DNA from: Pseudomonas sp. G34
Lineage (GTDB): Bacteria; Pseudomonadota; Gammaproteobacteria; Pseudomonadales; Pseudomonadaceae
NCBI RefSeq assembly: GCF_031119625.1
Contig: NZ_JAVHZV010000003.1
Span: 86,205 to 150,204 of the forward strand
Reading direction: 5' to 3'
Length of the DNA stretch: 64,000 bases
In this document: one piece after another, positions 37,444 through 46,155 of the stretch
How positions within the stretch are numbered: position 1 is the stretch's first letter
How the letters are laid out: every line of letters begins with the position of its first letter
Notes under the pieces: model-generated
The model's database searches: none
What the model was told of the DNA's origin: nothing
What the model saw: only the letters and a program-made list of their open reading frames with translations
Program-made: the position numbers and the translations under genes

Positions 37444-38148
37444 TCACGACCAGGCGAATTCCGCCTTGCAGCCAAGGCTGCGCGCCAGGGTGGCGGCCGC
37501 CTTGCAGAATGGCTCGCGCAGAATGCCGGCACGCTCGGCACTCAGGCGGCTGGCAGGGCCGGAGATCATCAGCGCACCGACCATTTCGTCCCCTGCCCCG
37601 AAGATCGGCAGCGCCATGGCCGCCGCATGGGGGTCGGTGACACCGCTGGAGTAATAGGGATCGGTCAATGCGCAGGCTTTCTCCAGGGTGGTACGCAGCG
37701 CCTGGGCGCCGGCAGCATTGTCCATCGGGCGCATGTCGCCGGGCTGCAAGTGCAGGCGCAGGCGATGGGGTGAATTGACCCGATACTGGCAAAGCCGGTA
37801 AGCGCCGTGGCGCACGTAGAGGGAGGCGGTCTCTCCGGTTTCGTCGGTCAGCGCCTGCAGCACCGGCATCACGTGGCGCTCCAGATCCAGGGCATCCTGG
37901 TACGCCGCATTCAGGCGCATGACCTCGCTGGCCAGCTGATAACGCCCGTCGGCCATGCGGTTGATCAGGCCGAAGGTTTCCAGGGATACGGTCAGGCGCA
38001 TGATGGTGCTCTTGTTCAGACCGGTGCGGTCTGCCAGTTCGACCAGGCCCAGGGACACATCACCCACCTGGAAGGCCGTCAGCACCGTCAGCACACGATC
38101 AGCAGAGGCGACACCGCTGACGGCCGGGCGCGGGCGTGTTTTGTTCAT
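37444..38148 (-). CDS. IclR-family transcriptional regulator
   Basis: This is a 234-residue IclR-type regulator. The N-terminal winged helix (LVELADRTGLNKSTIMRLTVSLETFGLINR) is in residues 37-66, followed by the ligand-binding GAF-like domain with ETASLYVRHGAYRLCQYRVNS. It is the only regulator within the 29.9-44.3 kb cluster apart from its edges, and so the best candidate to bind the repeated 13-bp palindromes. GAGGAA precedes ATG 38148. It lies downstream of the SMP-30 gene on the same strand. Confidence 0.88.
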   Translation of the reverse strand: MNKTRPRPAVSGVASADRVLTVLTAFQVGDVSLGLVELADRTGLNKSTIMRLTVSLETFGLINRMADGRYQLASEVMRLNAAYQDALDLERHVMPVLQALTDETGETASLYVRHGAYRLCQYRVNSPHRLRLHLQPGDMRPMDNAAGAQALRTTLEKACALTDPYYSSGVTDPHAAAMALPIFGAGDEMVGALMISGPASRLSAERAGILREPFCKAAATLARSLGCKAEFAWS

Positions 38149-38285
38149 GGGGAGTTCCTCATCGAGAATCGAATCAACGGTAATGGCGGCATTATCGAGT
38201 CCCGGCGCCCCACTACGCCAGCGTCCCGTTGACTGCCCGCGCCCAGGCGCGGTTGTCGCCCCAGGCTGAGGCTGGCGACACGCCG

Positions 38286-39224
38286 CTAGCCCGCGCCCCA
38301 GCCAGATGCCATGGCATGGCCGGCCACCGGCAATTCGGCGCGCAGGATGCAGCCCGAATCCGACTCGGTGATGTACAGCGTGCGTCCGCCTGGCCCGCCG
38401 AAGGCGCAGTTGGTGGTGCCCAACCCCTTGGGCGAGCGCACCACGGCAAGCGGAATGCCGAGGGCATCATGCACCCACACCAGACCCATGCCGGTCTGAC
38501 AGACCACCACGCCGTTGTCGCGGGTCAGCGCCAGGCCGTCGGGGCCGGCACGGCCGCCGGAGAACTGCAGGAACAGCCCGGCCTTGACCACCCGCTGGCT
38601 CTGCGACAACGGCAACCGCCAGACCGCATTGGCGCGGGTCACCGCCACGTACAGGGTATGCCCGGACGCATCCAGCACCAGGCCGTTGGGGCTCGGCACC
38701 TTGTCGATCAGGCAATCCAGGCGACCGCTGTCCGGGTACCAGCGATAGACACGGCCGCTGGGATCCTGCAGGCCGGTCTGCCCCTGGTCGGTGAAATACA
38801 GCGCACCATCGGGGCCGAAGTGCAGATCGTTGCAGCCCTTGAAGCCTTCGCTGTCGGCATCACCGAGCACGCTCTCGACCTTACCGCTGGCCGGATCGAG
38901 GGTCATGATGCCGTTGCGGAAGTCGGCGATGAAGATGCGCCCGCGGGCGTCGATCTTCAGGCCATTGGGCTGGCCGTCGTACTCGGCCATCAGCGCCACT
39001 TCGCCGCCCGGCGAGGCGCGGAAGATGCGCCCGAAGGGGATGTCGACGAACCACAGGTTGCCCTGCAGATCGAACGACGGCCCTTCGATGAAGCTGTCCA
39101 CCGGTGCACCGCGGCGGTTCTTGTCCGCCCAGCAGGATGGCGCTCCTGGGCGGCGCAACGAGGCGGGCAACTGGGTGAATACCTCGGCCTCGATCAGCAG
39201 CGGGTCGGGATGGGGGAATGCCAT
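38286..39224 (-). CDS. SMP-30/gluconolactonase-family lactonase
   Basis: This is a 312-residue six-bladed beta-propeller of the SMP-30/gluconolaconase/LRE-like family. Metal-ligand candidates are Glu in SFIEGPSFD, Asn in FKGCNDLHFGPDG and SPNGLVLDASG, and Asp in GPDGLALTRDNG. It likely opens a sugar-acid or other lactone in the cytoplasm. It follows the TRAP large permease by three bases and belongs to the same operon. Confidence 0.87.
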   Translation of the reverse strand: MAFPHPDPLLIEAEVFTQLPASLRRPGAPSCWADKNRRGAPVDSFIEGPSFDLQGNLWFVDIPFGRIFRASPGGEVALMAEYDGQPNGLKIDARGRIFIADFRNGIMTLDPASGKVESVLGDADSEGFKGCNDLHFGPDGALYFTDQGQTGLQDPSGRVYRWYPDSGRLDCLIDKVPSPNGLVLDASGHTLYVAVTRANAVWRLPLSQSQRVVKAGLFLQFSGGRAGPDGLALTRDNGVVVCQTGMGLVWVHDALGIPLAVVRSPKGLGTTNCAFGGPGGRTLYITESDSGCILRAELPVAGHAMASGWGAG

Positions 39225-39227
39225 GGT

Positions 39228-40526
39228 TCAACCTCCAGCGGTCAGATTGGGCAGCCACAGGGCGATATCGGGCACGCCGATGAGCAGCAGCAGGAACGCC
39301 AGGATGATGCCGAAGAACGGCAGCACGCCCATCACCACGTCCTCCACCTTGGTCTCGGCATCCGAGCCGGCCACCACGAACAGGATCACCCCCAGCGGCG
39401 GCGTCAGCTGGCCCAGCTCGACCAGCACCACCACGAAGATGCCGAACCAGATCGGATCCACGCCCATGGCCATCAGGGTCGGGAAGATCACCGGCACGAT
39501 GATCGCGATCATCCCCAGCCCTTCCATGAAGCAGCCGAGAATGGCGAACACCAGCATCAGGATCAGCAGCAGGCCGAGCTTGGACAGCCCGGCCTGGGAC
39601 ACCCAGTCCAGCAGTTGCTCGCCCACCCCGGACAGCGCGGTGGCATAGGCGAAGATCATCGAGATGAACACGATGAACAGCACGTTGCCGCTCATCAGCA
39701 GGGTGCGCGACAGCGCCTCGCTGAGCATCGCCATGCTCAGGCGCCGGTACAGCGCGGCGATCAGCATGGCACCGACCACGCCCAGCGCACCGGCTTCGGT
39801 CGGCGTCGCCATGCCGCTGTAGATGCTGCCCAGGATCATCATGATCAACAGCCCGAAGGGCAGTACGTCGCTCAGCGCCTGCAGGTAGTCGCGCCACTCG
39901 CGCTTTTGCGTGTCGCGCGGCACCAGGTTCGGGTTGGCGATGGCCCGCGCCATGATCAGCAGGCTGTAGCAGGCGCCGAGCAGAATGCCTGGCACCAGGC
40001 CCGCGGCGAACAGCTTGGCGATCGAGGTTTCGGTGAAGGTGGCATAGATGATCATGGTGATCGACGGCGGGATGAGGATCCCCAGGGTGCCGCCTGCGGC
40101 CAGCGAGCCGGCCACCAGACGCCGGTTGTAACCGCGCGCCGCCAGCGCCGGCAACGCCACGGTGGACATCGCCGCCGCCGTCGGCGCACTGCCGCCGGCC
40201 ACGGCGGCGAACACGCCGCTGCCAACGATATTGGTATGCAGCAGGCCGCCGGGCAGGCGTTTCACGAACGGCGCGATACCGTTGTACAGACGCCCGCTCA
40301 GGCCACTGGCGAGGAGAATCTCGGCCATGAAGATGAACAGCGGAATGGCCGCCAGGGTGAAGCTGTTGGCCGATCCCCAGCTGACCAGGCCGAGCGCCTT
40401 CCAGCCGGCCACGCCCTTGAACAGCCACAGGTAGGCCAGCGCCGCGGCACCGACCGCGAACTGCACCCACAAGCCGCCGACGATCAGCAGCAACAGCAAG
40501 ATGAACGCGATTGCAGCTTCCATCAC
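39228..40526 (-). CDS. TRAP transporter large permease (DctM family)
   Basis: This is a 432-residue inner-membrane protein with about twelve helices. DctM landmarks are FTLAAIPLFIFMAEIL near residue 50, FAAVAGGSAPTAAAMSTVALPAL near 108, and SLAAGGTLGILIPPSITMIIYA near 140. It overlaps the DctQ stop by four bases. With DctQ and DctP it imports an organic acid using the sodium or proton gradient. Confidence 0.93.
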   Translation of the reverse strand: MMEAAIAFILLLLLIVGGLWVQFAVGAAALAYLWLFKGVAGWKALGLVSWGSANSFTLAAIPLFIFMAEILLASGLSGRLYNGIAPFVKRLPGGLLHTNIVGSGVFAAVAGGSAPTAAAMSTVALPALAARGYNRRLVAGSLAAGGTLGILIPPSITMIIYATFTETSIAKLFAAGLVPGILLGACYSLLIMARAIANPNLVPRDTQKREWRDYLQALSDVLPFGLLIMMILGSIYSGMATPTEAGALGVVGAMLIAALYRRLSMAMLSEALSRTLLMSGNVLFIVFISMIFAYATALSGVGEQLLDWVSQAGLSKLGLLLILMLVFAILGCFMEGLGMIAIIVPVIFPTLMAMGVDPIWFGIFVVVLVELGQLTPPLGVILFVVAGSDAETKVEDVVMGVLPFFGIILAFLLLLIGVPDIALWLPNLTAGG

Positions 40527-41047
40527 TCAGCCCTCCCGGTACGCAACGTGACGATCAGCTTTTCGACGATGAACAGGGCGATCATCAGCAGGCCCAGCGG
40601 CACCAGCAGCTGCGGTATCCACAGGGGCGTCATGAGCGTGGTGGGCGCCACGTTGCCGCGGGCGTAGGAACTCATGACCAATTTGCAGGTTTGCCAGATC
40701 AACACGCCGCACACACCGAGCGACAGCAGCATGAACAGCAGGTTGAGCAGGCGCTGCGTCCCGGAGGGCAGCGCATGCAGGACGAAACCGACCTGGAACA
40801 GGCTGTTGTTGCGCAGGCTCAGGCTGGCACCGAACAGCGTCAGGCCAACGACCAGATAGCCCGCCAGTTCCTCCACGATCATCAGCGAATGGTTGAAGAA
40901 GAAGCGCGTCACGATCTCCGCGCACACCAACAGCACCAGCAGCACCAATGCCAGCCCGGTAAGGCCGCGCACCATTGCCGCCAGCACGTCGAATACAGGG
41001 CCCGCCGATGCCGGCAGGCCAGAGGGATGTGTCTCTGCTAGGTTCAT
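40523..41047 (-). CDS. TRAP transporter small permease (DctQ family)
   Basis: This is a 174-residue four-helix membrane protein. It shows the DctQ segments EIVTRFFFNHSLMIVEELAGYLVVGLTLFGASLSLRNN and a C-terminal VPLGLLMIALFIVEKLIVTLR. It lies between the DctP and DctM genes and is coupled to DctM by overlap. Confidence 0.9.
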   Translation of the reverse strand: MNLAETHPSGLPASAGPVFDVLAAMVRGLTGLALVLLVLLVCAEIVTRFFFNHSLMIVEELAGYLVVGLTLFGASLSLRNNSLFQVGFVLHALPSGTQRLLNLLFMLLSLGVCGVLIWQTCKLVMSSYARGNVAPTTLMTPLWIPQLLVPLGLLMIALFIVEKLIVTLRTGRAE

Positions 41048-41062
41048 CGTCGACTCCGGCGC

Positions 41063-42049
41063 TTACTTGCCGAGGGCCTGGAGCACTTCGGCGAGGACCT
41101 TTTCGTGATCCGCGCCGGCGCTCTTGGCCCATTCACGCCAGAACGGCGCCATTTTCTGCTGGGCCTGCTCGATCACGGCAGCATCGGCCTCGAGGATCTT
41201 CATGCCGGCCTTGGCCTGACTCTGCATCTGCACCTGTTCGTCCTCGACGAAGCCCGCATCGATCTTGACGATCTCCTCGCTGGCGATGGTATCGAGGGCC
41301 TGGCGGGTGCTGTCGGAAAGATCGTCGTAGGCGTCCTGGTTGGCGATCAGCGCACTGAACGCATAGTTGACCGGCAGGCGATAGTTGCTGGGCAGGAACT
41401 CATGCCAGTTCTTGGCGCCGCCGGCACTGGCGGTCAGCACTCCATCGATCACCCCGCGCTCCAGCGCACCGGGCACTTCGGTGCCGGCCAGGGTGATCGC
41501 CGAACCGCCGAAAGCTTCCACGAAGGCGCCCTGCTCCGGCGAGGTGACACGGATCTTGCGGCCGCGCAGATCGGCCAGGCCACGCATCTCGAAACGGCTG
41601 AACAGGGTTTGCTGCGGGTAGCGGTAGCTGCCCAGGTAGGCCACGCCCTGCTTGGCGAAGCCCTCCTTGAGGTAGGGCTCCATGACCGCGTAGGCCTTGT
41701 CCCATTCCTCTTCGTTGTTGATCAGCAGCGGCAGGTTGAGGATGCGCGCAATGGGCACGTTGCCGGAGAAGAACAGGTCGGCAGCGAAATCGACAATGCC
41801 ATCGCCCACCGCCTGGGTGATATCCGTGGAGGAAATCTGCAGCGTCTTGCCCAGGTGCAGGGTGATCGACAGGTCGCCATCGGTTTGCTTGGCGATACGC
41901 TGGGAAATCCGCTCCATGCCCTGCACGGCGGCGGTGGTCGATACGGCGGAATAGGTGTAGCCCGTCCAGTTGTCGGCGTGCGCCACAGCGGCGGTGGTGC
42001 TACCGATGAGCAGCAGGCTGGAAAGCAGGTAGTTCTTGGCAAATCCCAT
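41063..42049 (-). CDS. TRAP transporter solute-binding protein (DctP family)
   Basis: This is a 328-residue periplasmic receptor. The signal peptide ends AHA before DNW (residues 1-26). The DctP segment RFEMRGLADLRGRKIRVTSPEQGAFVEAFGGSAITL carries the conserved Arg that binds the substrate carboxylate. The following GVIDGVLTASAGG is typical of the family. ATG 42049 gives MGFAKNYLL. The ligand is an organic acid of unknown identity. Confidence 0.9.
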   Translation of the reverse strand: MGFAKNYLLSSLLLIGSTTAAVAHADNWTGYTYSAVSTTAAVQGMERISQRIAKQTDGDLSITLHLGKTLQISSTDITQAVGDGIVDFAADLFFSGNVPIARILNLPLLINNEEEWDKAYAVMEPYLKEGFAKQGVAYLGSYRYPQQTLFSRFEMRGLADLRGRKIRVTSPEQGAFVEAFGGSAITLAGTEVPGALERGVIDGVLTASAGGAKNWHEFLPSNYRLPVNYAFSALIANQDAYDDLSDSTRQALDTIASEEIVKIDAGFVEDEQVQMQSQAKAGMKILEADAAVIEQAQQKMAPFWREWAKSAGADHEKVLAEVLQALGK

Positions 42050-42316
42050 GGGCAGTTCCTCGTGACAACGTCTGTATGGCCTTGAGCCTGACGAGGCGCG
42101 GAGCGCCACCCAGGGGCGCACTCGCAACCGCGAAAGGCCGTGTTGTTGTAATTGCAGGGCGTCAACGTGCGGCGACGAAGCCCCTTGCCTGCGGGCTTCG
42201 AGAAGATGAGAGGCAAACAGCGGCGCGGGTTCGACGCGCGCCTGACGGCGGTATGGGCATGGCGGTTTTCCTGTTTATTGTTGTTGGCCAGGTGGGCACG
42301 TGGTGCCCCTATCGAA

Positions 42317-43297
42317 TCAGCTTGTCGGTAGCAGGTGGCGATTGACCACGCTACGCGGCTGCAGCGTTTCGCCAGCCCAATGGGCGACGATCTGCTGCAC
42401 GGCCAACAGGCCGACGCGGTCTTGCGACTCCTGGGTGTTGGCGCCGACGTGCGGGGTCGCCACCAGATTGGTCAGCGACCACAACGCGCTGTCGGCCGCA
42501 GGCGGCTCCTGCTCGAAGGTATCCAGGCCGGCACCGCCGATCTGGCCGGCGCGCAGCGCGGCGATCAGCGCCTGGCTGTCGATCAGCTCACCACGCGCGG
42601 TATTGATCAGAATGCTCCCAGGCTTCATCCGCTCGAGCTGCGCGGCACCGATCAGGTGACGGTTATCGGCGGTCAGCGGGCAGTGCAGGCTGATCACGTC
42701 GCAGTCTTCGAGCAGGCGCTCGAAGTCGCTTTCGCGGCTGATGTTCGGCCGCTCGGGAAGCGTTTTCAGGTAGGGGTCGAAGATGCGCACCTGCATGTTC
42801 AGCGGCGCCACCAGGTCGAGCAGGATGCCGCCGATCGAGCCCAGGCCGATCAGCCCCAGGGTCTTGCCGGACAGCTCCACGCCCTTGGCGGTGGCCTTGT
42901 CCCAGTTGCCGCCGCGCATCCGCCCATCGAGCCAGGCTACCTGGCGCGCCACGCTGAACATCAGTGCGAAGGCATGCTCGGCGACCGACTGTGCGTTGGC
43001 GCCCAGGGCGATGGTCACCGGAATGTTGCGCTCGGCTGCCGCCTGGATGTCGATGGTGTCGTAGCCCACGCCATGCTTGGCGATGATCCGCAGATCGGGC
43101 ATCGCCTCGATCAGCTCACGGCCGAACTGGCCCTGGCGGACGATCACCGCGCCCGGCTGTTCGGTGGCAATGATCGCAAGGAGTTCCTCGACCGGCGCAT
43201 AGGGCCGCGTGGGAATCACCTTGACGTTCTGCTCGGCGGCGAACGCCATGGCAGAGGGAGACAGTGCCGGCCCGGTGACCAGAATGCTTCGATTCAT
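42317..43297 (-). CDS. D-2-hydroxyacid dehydrogenase (SerA-like)
   Basis: This is a 326-residue NAD-dependent D-isomer-specific 2-hydroxyacid dehydrogenase. The Rossmann motif GLIGLGSIGG is near residue 148, the catalytic Arg in NTARGELIDSQAL near 234, and the catalytic His in TPHVGANTQES near 283. It is the first gene after promoter C and precedes the TRAP genes by 267 bp, so it probably shares their transcript. It is too short for true SerA with an ACT domain. It would oxidise a hydroxyacid or reduce a 2-oxoacid of the pathway. Confidence 0.87.
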   Translation of the reverse strand: MNRSILVTGPALSPSAMAFAAEQNVKVIPTRPYAPVEELLAIIATEQPGAVIVRQGQFGRELIEAMPDLRIIAKHGVGYDTIDIQAAAERNIPVTIALGANAQSVAEHAFALMFSVARQVAWLDGRMRGGNWDKATAKGVELSGKTLGLIGLGSIGGILLDLVAPLNMQVRIFDPYLKTLPERPNISRESDFERLLEDCDVISLHCPLTADNRHLIGAAQLERMKPGSILINTARGELIDSQALIAALRAGQIGGAGLDTFEQEPPAADSALWSLTNLVATPHVGANTQESQDRVGLLAVQQIVAHWAGETLQPRSVVNRHLLPTS

Positions 43298-43354
43298 GCT
43301 GCGTACCTTGTTCTTGTTCGCTTGTCATGCGCGGGGTGGCCCGCGATTGAAACC

Positions 43355-43383
43355 AGACTACCCATAAAGAAATGCCATTTCAA
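43355..43383 (-). promoter_or_regulatory. Promoter C with IclR-type palindrome, upstream of the hydroxyacid dehydrogenase/TRAP operon
   Basis: On the minus strand TTGAAA (43378-43383) and TAGTCT (43355-43360) are 17 bp apart, enclosing the perfect palindrome GAAATGCCATTTC (43369-43381). It lies 58-86 bp upstream of the dehydrogenase start. Confidence 0.75.
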
Positions 43384-43524
43384 TAATTATAAAATCCGGA
43401 CTTGCTGAAATTCGTCAGCGCGCACCAATAACGCCAAAATCCGCATAAAACCCGGAAAAGCGCCAATCAAAGACAGCGTGATACCTGAAGAGGTGGTTGT
43501 GCCCTAGGTGGCTCGATGGTATTT

Positions 43525-43541
43525 ATGAAATTACATTTCAT
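43525..43541. promoter_or_regulatory. Palindromic operator upstream of rraA
   Basis: ATGAAAT-TAC-ATTTCAT is a perfect palindrome with seven-base arms and a three-base centre, 32 bases upstream of the rraA start codon. Its core GAAATTACATTTC has the same 13-bp geometry as the sites in promoters A-C, so rraA likely belongs to the same regulon although it is transcribed in the other direction. Confidence 0.65.
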
Positions 43542-43573
43542 TAAATCAACAACATCGACACGAGGTATCAACC

Positions 43574-44251
43574 ATGTCCATCGGATTCAGAGTGCTGTCA
43601 GCGGCCCGCAAGGTGAGCGCCGACTGGGTCGAGCGCTTTCGCAGCGTGCCCGTGGCCTGCGTCAGCGACTCGATGAACCGGATGACCGCTGGCGGCGCGC
43701 GCCTGCGTCCGATGCATGGCGGCGGCATGCTGGCCGGCCCGGCCCTGACGGTCAAAGCGCGGCCAGGGGACAACCTGATGCTGCACTACGCCCTGGATAT
43801 CGCCGAGCCCGGTGATGTGGTGGTGGTGGATGCCGGTGGCGAGCTGAGCAATGCCCTGATCGGCGAAATGATGGTGGCCTACGCGGCCAAGCGCGGCGTG
43901 GCCGGTATCGTCATCAACGGCGCGATTCGTGACGCGGCGGCCATCCGCGCGGGCGACTTCCCGCTGTTCGCCGCCGGCATCACCCATCGCGGCCCGTACA
44001 AGGACGGCCCGGGTGAAATCAACGTGCCAATTGCCATCGACGGCATGGTCATCGAGCCGGGCGACCTGGTGATCGGTGATGACGACGGCCTGCTCTGCGT
44101 GCCTTATGACGAAGTGCCCGGTGTATTCGAGCGCGCTGACGCCAAGAACCGCGCCGAACTCGCTCAGCTCGAGCGCATCGCCGCTGGCCAGAACGATCGC
44201 CGCTGGGTGATCGAGTCGCTGCGCCAGAAGGGCTGCCAGTTGCCGGAGTGA
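43574..44251 (+). CDS. RraA-family protein (HMG/CHA aldolase-like)
   Basis: This is a 225-residue protein of the RraA / 4-hydroxy-4-methyl-2-oxoglutarate aldolase family. The active-site segment GEMMVAYAAKRGVAGIVINGAIRDAAAI holds the conserved Gly-X20-Arg-Asp pattern, followed by GPGEINVPIAIDG and VIGDDDGLLCVP. Aldolases of this family cleave C6-C7 hydroxy-oxo-dicarboxylates into pyruvate and an oxoacid; RraA itself regulates RNase E. The catabolic neighbours favour the aldolase role. GAGG precedes ATG 43574. Confidence 0.87.
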   Translation: MSIGFRVLSAARKVSADWVERFRSVPVACVSDSMNRMTAGGARLRPMHGGGMLAGPALTVKARPGDNLMLHYALDIAEPGDVVVVDAGGELSNALIGEMMVAYAAKRGVAGIVINGAIRDAAAIRAGDFPLFAAGITHRGPYKDGPGEINVPIAIDGMVIEPGDLVIGDDDGLLCVPYDEVPGVFERADAKNRAELAQLERIAAGQNDRRWVIESLRQKGCQLPE

Positions 44252-44355
44252 TCGGCTGAATACCTGCCTGCCCTTGCGCAGGCAGGTCGCCCCCGCCCTG
44301 CACATCTCTCGCCGATGCGGCACAATCGCCCTTCCCCCGCAAAGGACAGGCGCCC

Positions 44356-45267
44356 ATGCAGATCGACGAAGAGCTGACGCTCAAGAAGCTGGAAATCTTT
44401 CTCGCCTTCATGCGCAGCGGCAACCTGGCCCGCGCCGCCAGCGAGCTGCAGACCAGCAACGTGAGCGTGCACCGCGCCGTGCATTCGCTGGAAAATGCCT
44501 TGCGCTGCCCGCTGTTCAAGCACGAGGGCCGCAACCTGATTCCCCTGGAAAGCGCCTATGTGCTGGAAGAAAAGGCCCAGAAGCTGATCCAGGACGCCCA
44601 GGACATGGTGCGCCTGACCCGCGAGGCGGCCGGCTTCGGCGCCGAGCGCTTCAAGTTGGGTTCGCTCTATTCGCTGACGGTGAAAACCGTGCCGCAACTG
44701 ATCATGGGCCTCAAGCTGCGCCGCAGCGAACTGAATATCGACCTGATCCTCGGCTCCAACGTCGACCTGCTCTACAAGCTCAGGAACATGGAGCTGGACG
44801 CCATCCTGATCGCCCTCGACGACAGCGTCAGTGACATGGACTGCGGGCAGCTGGCGCTGTTTTCCGACGACATCTTTCTTGCCGCACCGAACGACTCGCC
44901 CTTCGCCGAACAGGCAGAGGTGGATCTGGCCGATCTGCGCGACCACACCTTCATCACCCTCACCCAGGGCTACGCCACCTTTCGTGACGGTGAACGGGTG
45001 TTCCAGCAGGCCGGCTTCGAGCCGAAGGTGGCGATGCAGGTCAAGGACATCTTCACCCTGCTGAGCATGGTCAGCTCAGGGGTGGGTTACGCCCTGCTGC
45101 CGGGGCGCGTGGCCGCGGTGTACGAGAACCGCATGAAGCTGATTCCGCTGCAGGCCAAGTACCAGCTGCAGCAGCATATCGGGGTGGTGTTTCTCAACGC
45201 CCGGGAGCGCGACCCCAACCTGCTGGCACTGCTCGCCGAGTGCCGCATGTACAGCCGGCAGTCGTGA
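44356..45267 (+). CDS. mdcR: MdcR, LysR-family regulator of malonate decarboxylase
   Basis: This is a 303-residue LysR-type regulator. The helix-turn-helix (SGNLARAASELQTSNVSVHRAVHSLENAL) is in residues 21-49. The particular NVSVHRAVHSLE sequence matches MdcR proteins that control malonate operons. It is convergent with madM, a usual Pseudomonas arrangement, though here far (about 7.5 kb) from the mdcA promoter. A small ligand such as malonate is expected to control it. Confidence 0.85.
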   Translation: MQIDEELTLKKLEIFLAFMRSGNLARAASELQTSNVSVHRAVHSLENALRCPLFKHEGRNLIPLESAYVLEEKAQKLIQDAQDMVRLTREAAGFGAERFKLGSLYSLTVKTVPQLIMGLKLRRSELNIDLILGSNVDLLYKLRNMELDAILIALDDSVSDMDCGQLALFSDDIFLAAPNDSPFAEQAEVDLADLRDHTFITLTQGYATFRDGERVFQQAGFEPKVAMQVKDIFTLLSMVSSGVGYALLPGRVAAVYENRMKLIPLQAKYQLQQHIGVVFLNARERDPNLLALLAECRMYSRQS

Positions 45268-45303
45268 AGGCAGGGGTCGCCGCTGAAGCGCCTCCCACAA
45301 CAC

Positions 45304-45335
45304 CGTAGCCTGGGTAGAGCGAAGCGAAACCCGGG
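45304..45335. repeat. Short intergenic palindromic repeat (CCTGGGT...ACCCGGG)
   Basis: CGTAGCCTGGGT (45304-45315) and ACCCGGG (45329-45335) form an imperfect stem. It resembles the common Pseudomonas GTAG-CCGGGT intergenic repeats and lies between the convergent mdcR and madM genes. Confidence 0.5.
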
Positions 45336-45355
45336 ACGATGTTCCCGTCGTATAG

Positions 45356-45379
45356 AAAAAGCCCGCCACGAGGGCGGGC
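45356..45379 (-). terminator. Terminator of the mdc operon after madM
   Basis: On the minus strand GCCCGCC and GGCGGGC (plus positions 45373-45379 and 45361-45367) form a 7-bp stem followed by five T. It lies seven bases past the madM stop codon. Confidence 0.88.
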
Positions 45380-45385
45380 GAAAGG

Positions 45386-46150
45386 TCAGCCGAGAAGGCC
45401 GCGCATCATGAAGTAGAGCAAGGACGGCCCGAGCAGGCAGCCCAGCGCGGTGTAGAAGGCCGCGGTCAGGCAGCCATAGGGCACCAGCTTGGGGTCGGTG
45501 GCCGCCAGGCCGCCGGCCACGCCGCTGGAGGTGCCCATCAGGCCGCCGAAGATCACCGCGCTGCGTGGATTGTTGAGGCCGATATAGGGGGCGACGAAGG
45601 GCGTGGCCACCATCACCAGGATCGCCTTGATCAGCCCGGCGGCGATGGACAGCGCCATCACGTCGGAGCTGGCGCCGATGGCCGCGCCGGTGACCGGGCC
45701 GACGATATAGGTCACCGCGCCGGTACCGATGGTGGTCAGGCTGACCACGTCGGTGTAGCCGAAGGCCATGGCCACCCCCACGCCGGCCACGAACGAGGCC
45801 AGCACGCCGACGAACAGCGCCAGCACCCCGGCAACGCCGGCACGCTTGAGCTCCTCGACACTGACGCCGAAACCGGTGGCGACGATGGCGAAATCGCGCA
45901 GCATGGCGCCGCCGAGCAGGCCGATGCCGGCGAACAGCGGAATGTCCACCAGGCCCTTCTGCCCCCCCGTATAGGCGCCACCGATATAGGACAGCAACAG
46001 CCCGAGCAGGATGGCGATGGCCGAGCCGTGCAGGCGGCCCTTGGTGAGCTTGTCGGACATCCAGTAGGACACCCACATGGTAATGCCGACGATGGCGAAG
46101 CCGCTGAGCAGGCTGTAGCCGGTAATGACCTTCATCAGAGATTCGTACAT
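45386..46150 (-). CDS. madM: MadM, malonate transporter subunit
   Basis: This is a 254-residue inner-membrane protein with about seven or eight helices, including LSGFAIVGITMWVSYWMSDKLTKGRLHGSAIAIL and FGGLMGTSSGVAGGLAATDPKL. With MadL it forms a sodium:malonate symporter. ATG 46150 gives MYESLMKVITG, the standard start. It ends the mdc operon and lies five bases after madL. Confidence 0.93.
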   Translation of the reverse strand: MYESLMKVITGYSLLSGFAIVGITMWVSYWMSDKLTKGRLHGSAIAILLGLLLSYIGGAYTGGQKGLVDIPLFAGIGLLGGAMLRDFAIVATGFGVSVEELKRAGVAGVLALFVGVLASFVAGVGVAMAFGYTDVVSLTTIGTGAVTYIVGPVTGAAIGASSDVMALSIAAGLIKAILVMVATPFVAPYIGLNNPRSAVIFGGLMGTSSGVAGGLAATDPKLVPYGCLTAAFYTALGCLLGPSLLYFMMRGLLG

Positions 46151-46155
46151 GGCAG

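Noticed and set aside
38229..40667. 812-codon plus-strand frame across the SMP-30 and TRAP genes
   Set aside because: It is the complement of well-recognised genes. Its composition is extremely Gln/His/Arg-rich without any domain.
42317..43297. Identification of the dehydrogenase as biosynthetic SerA
   Set aside because: It lacks the C-terminal ACT region of full-length SerA and lies in a catabolic transporter operon.
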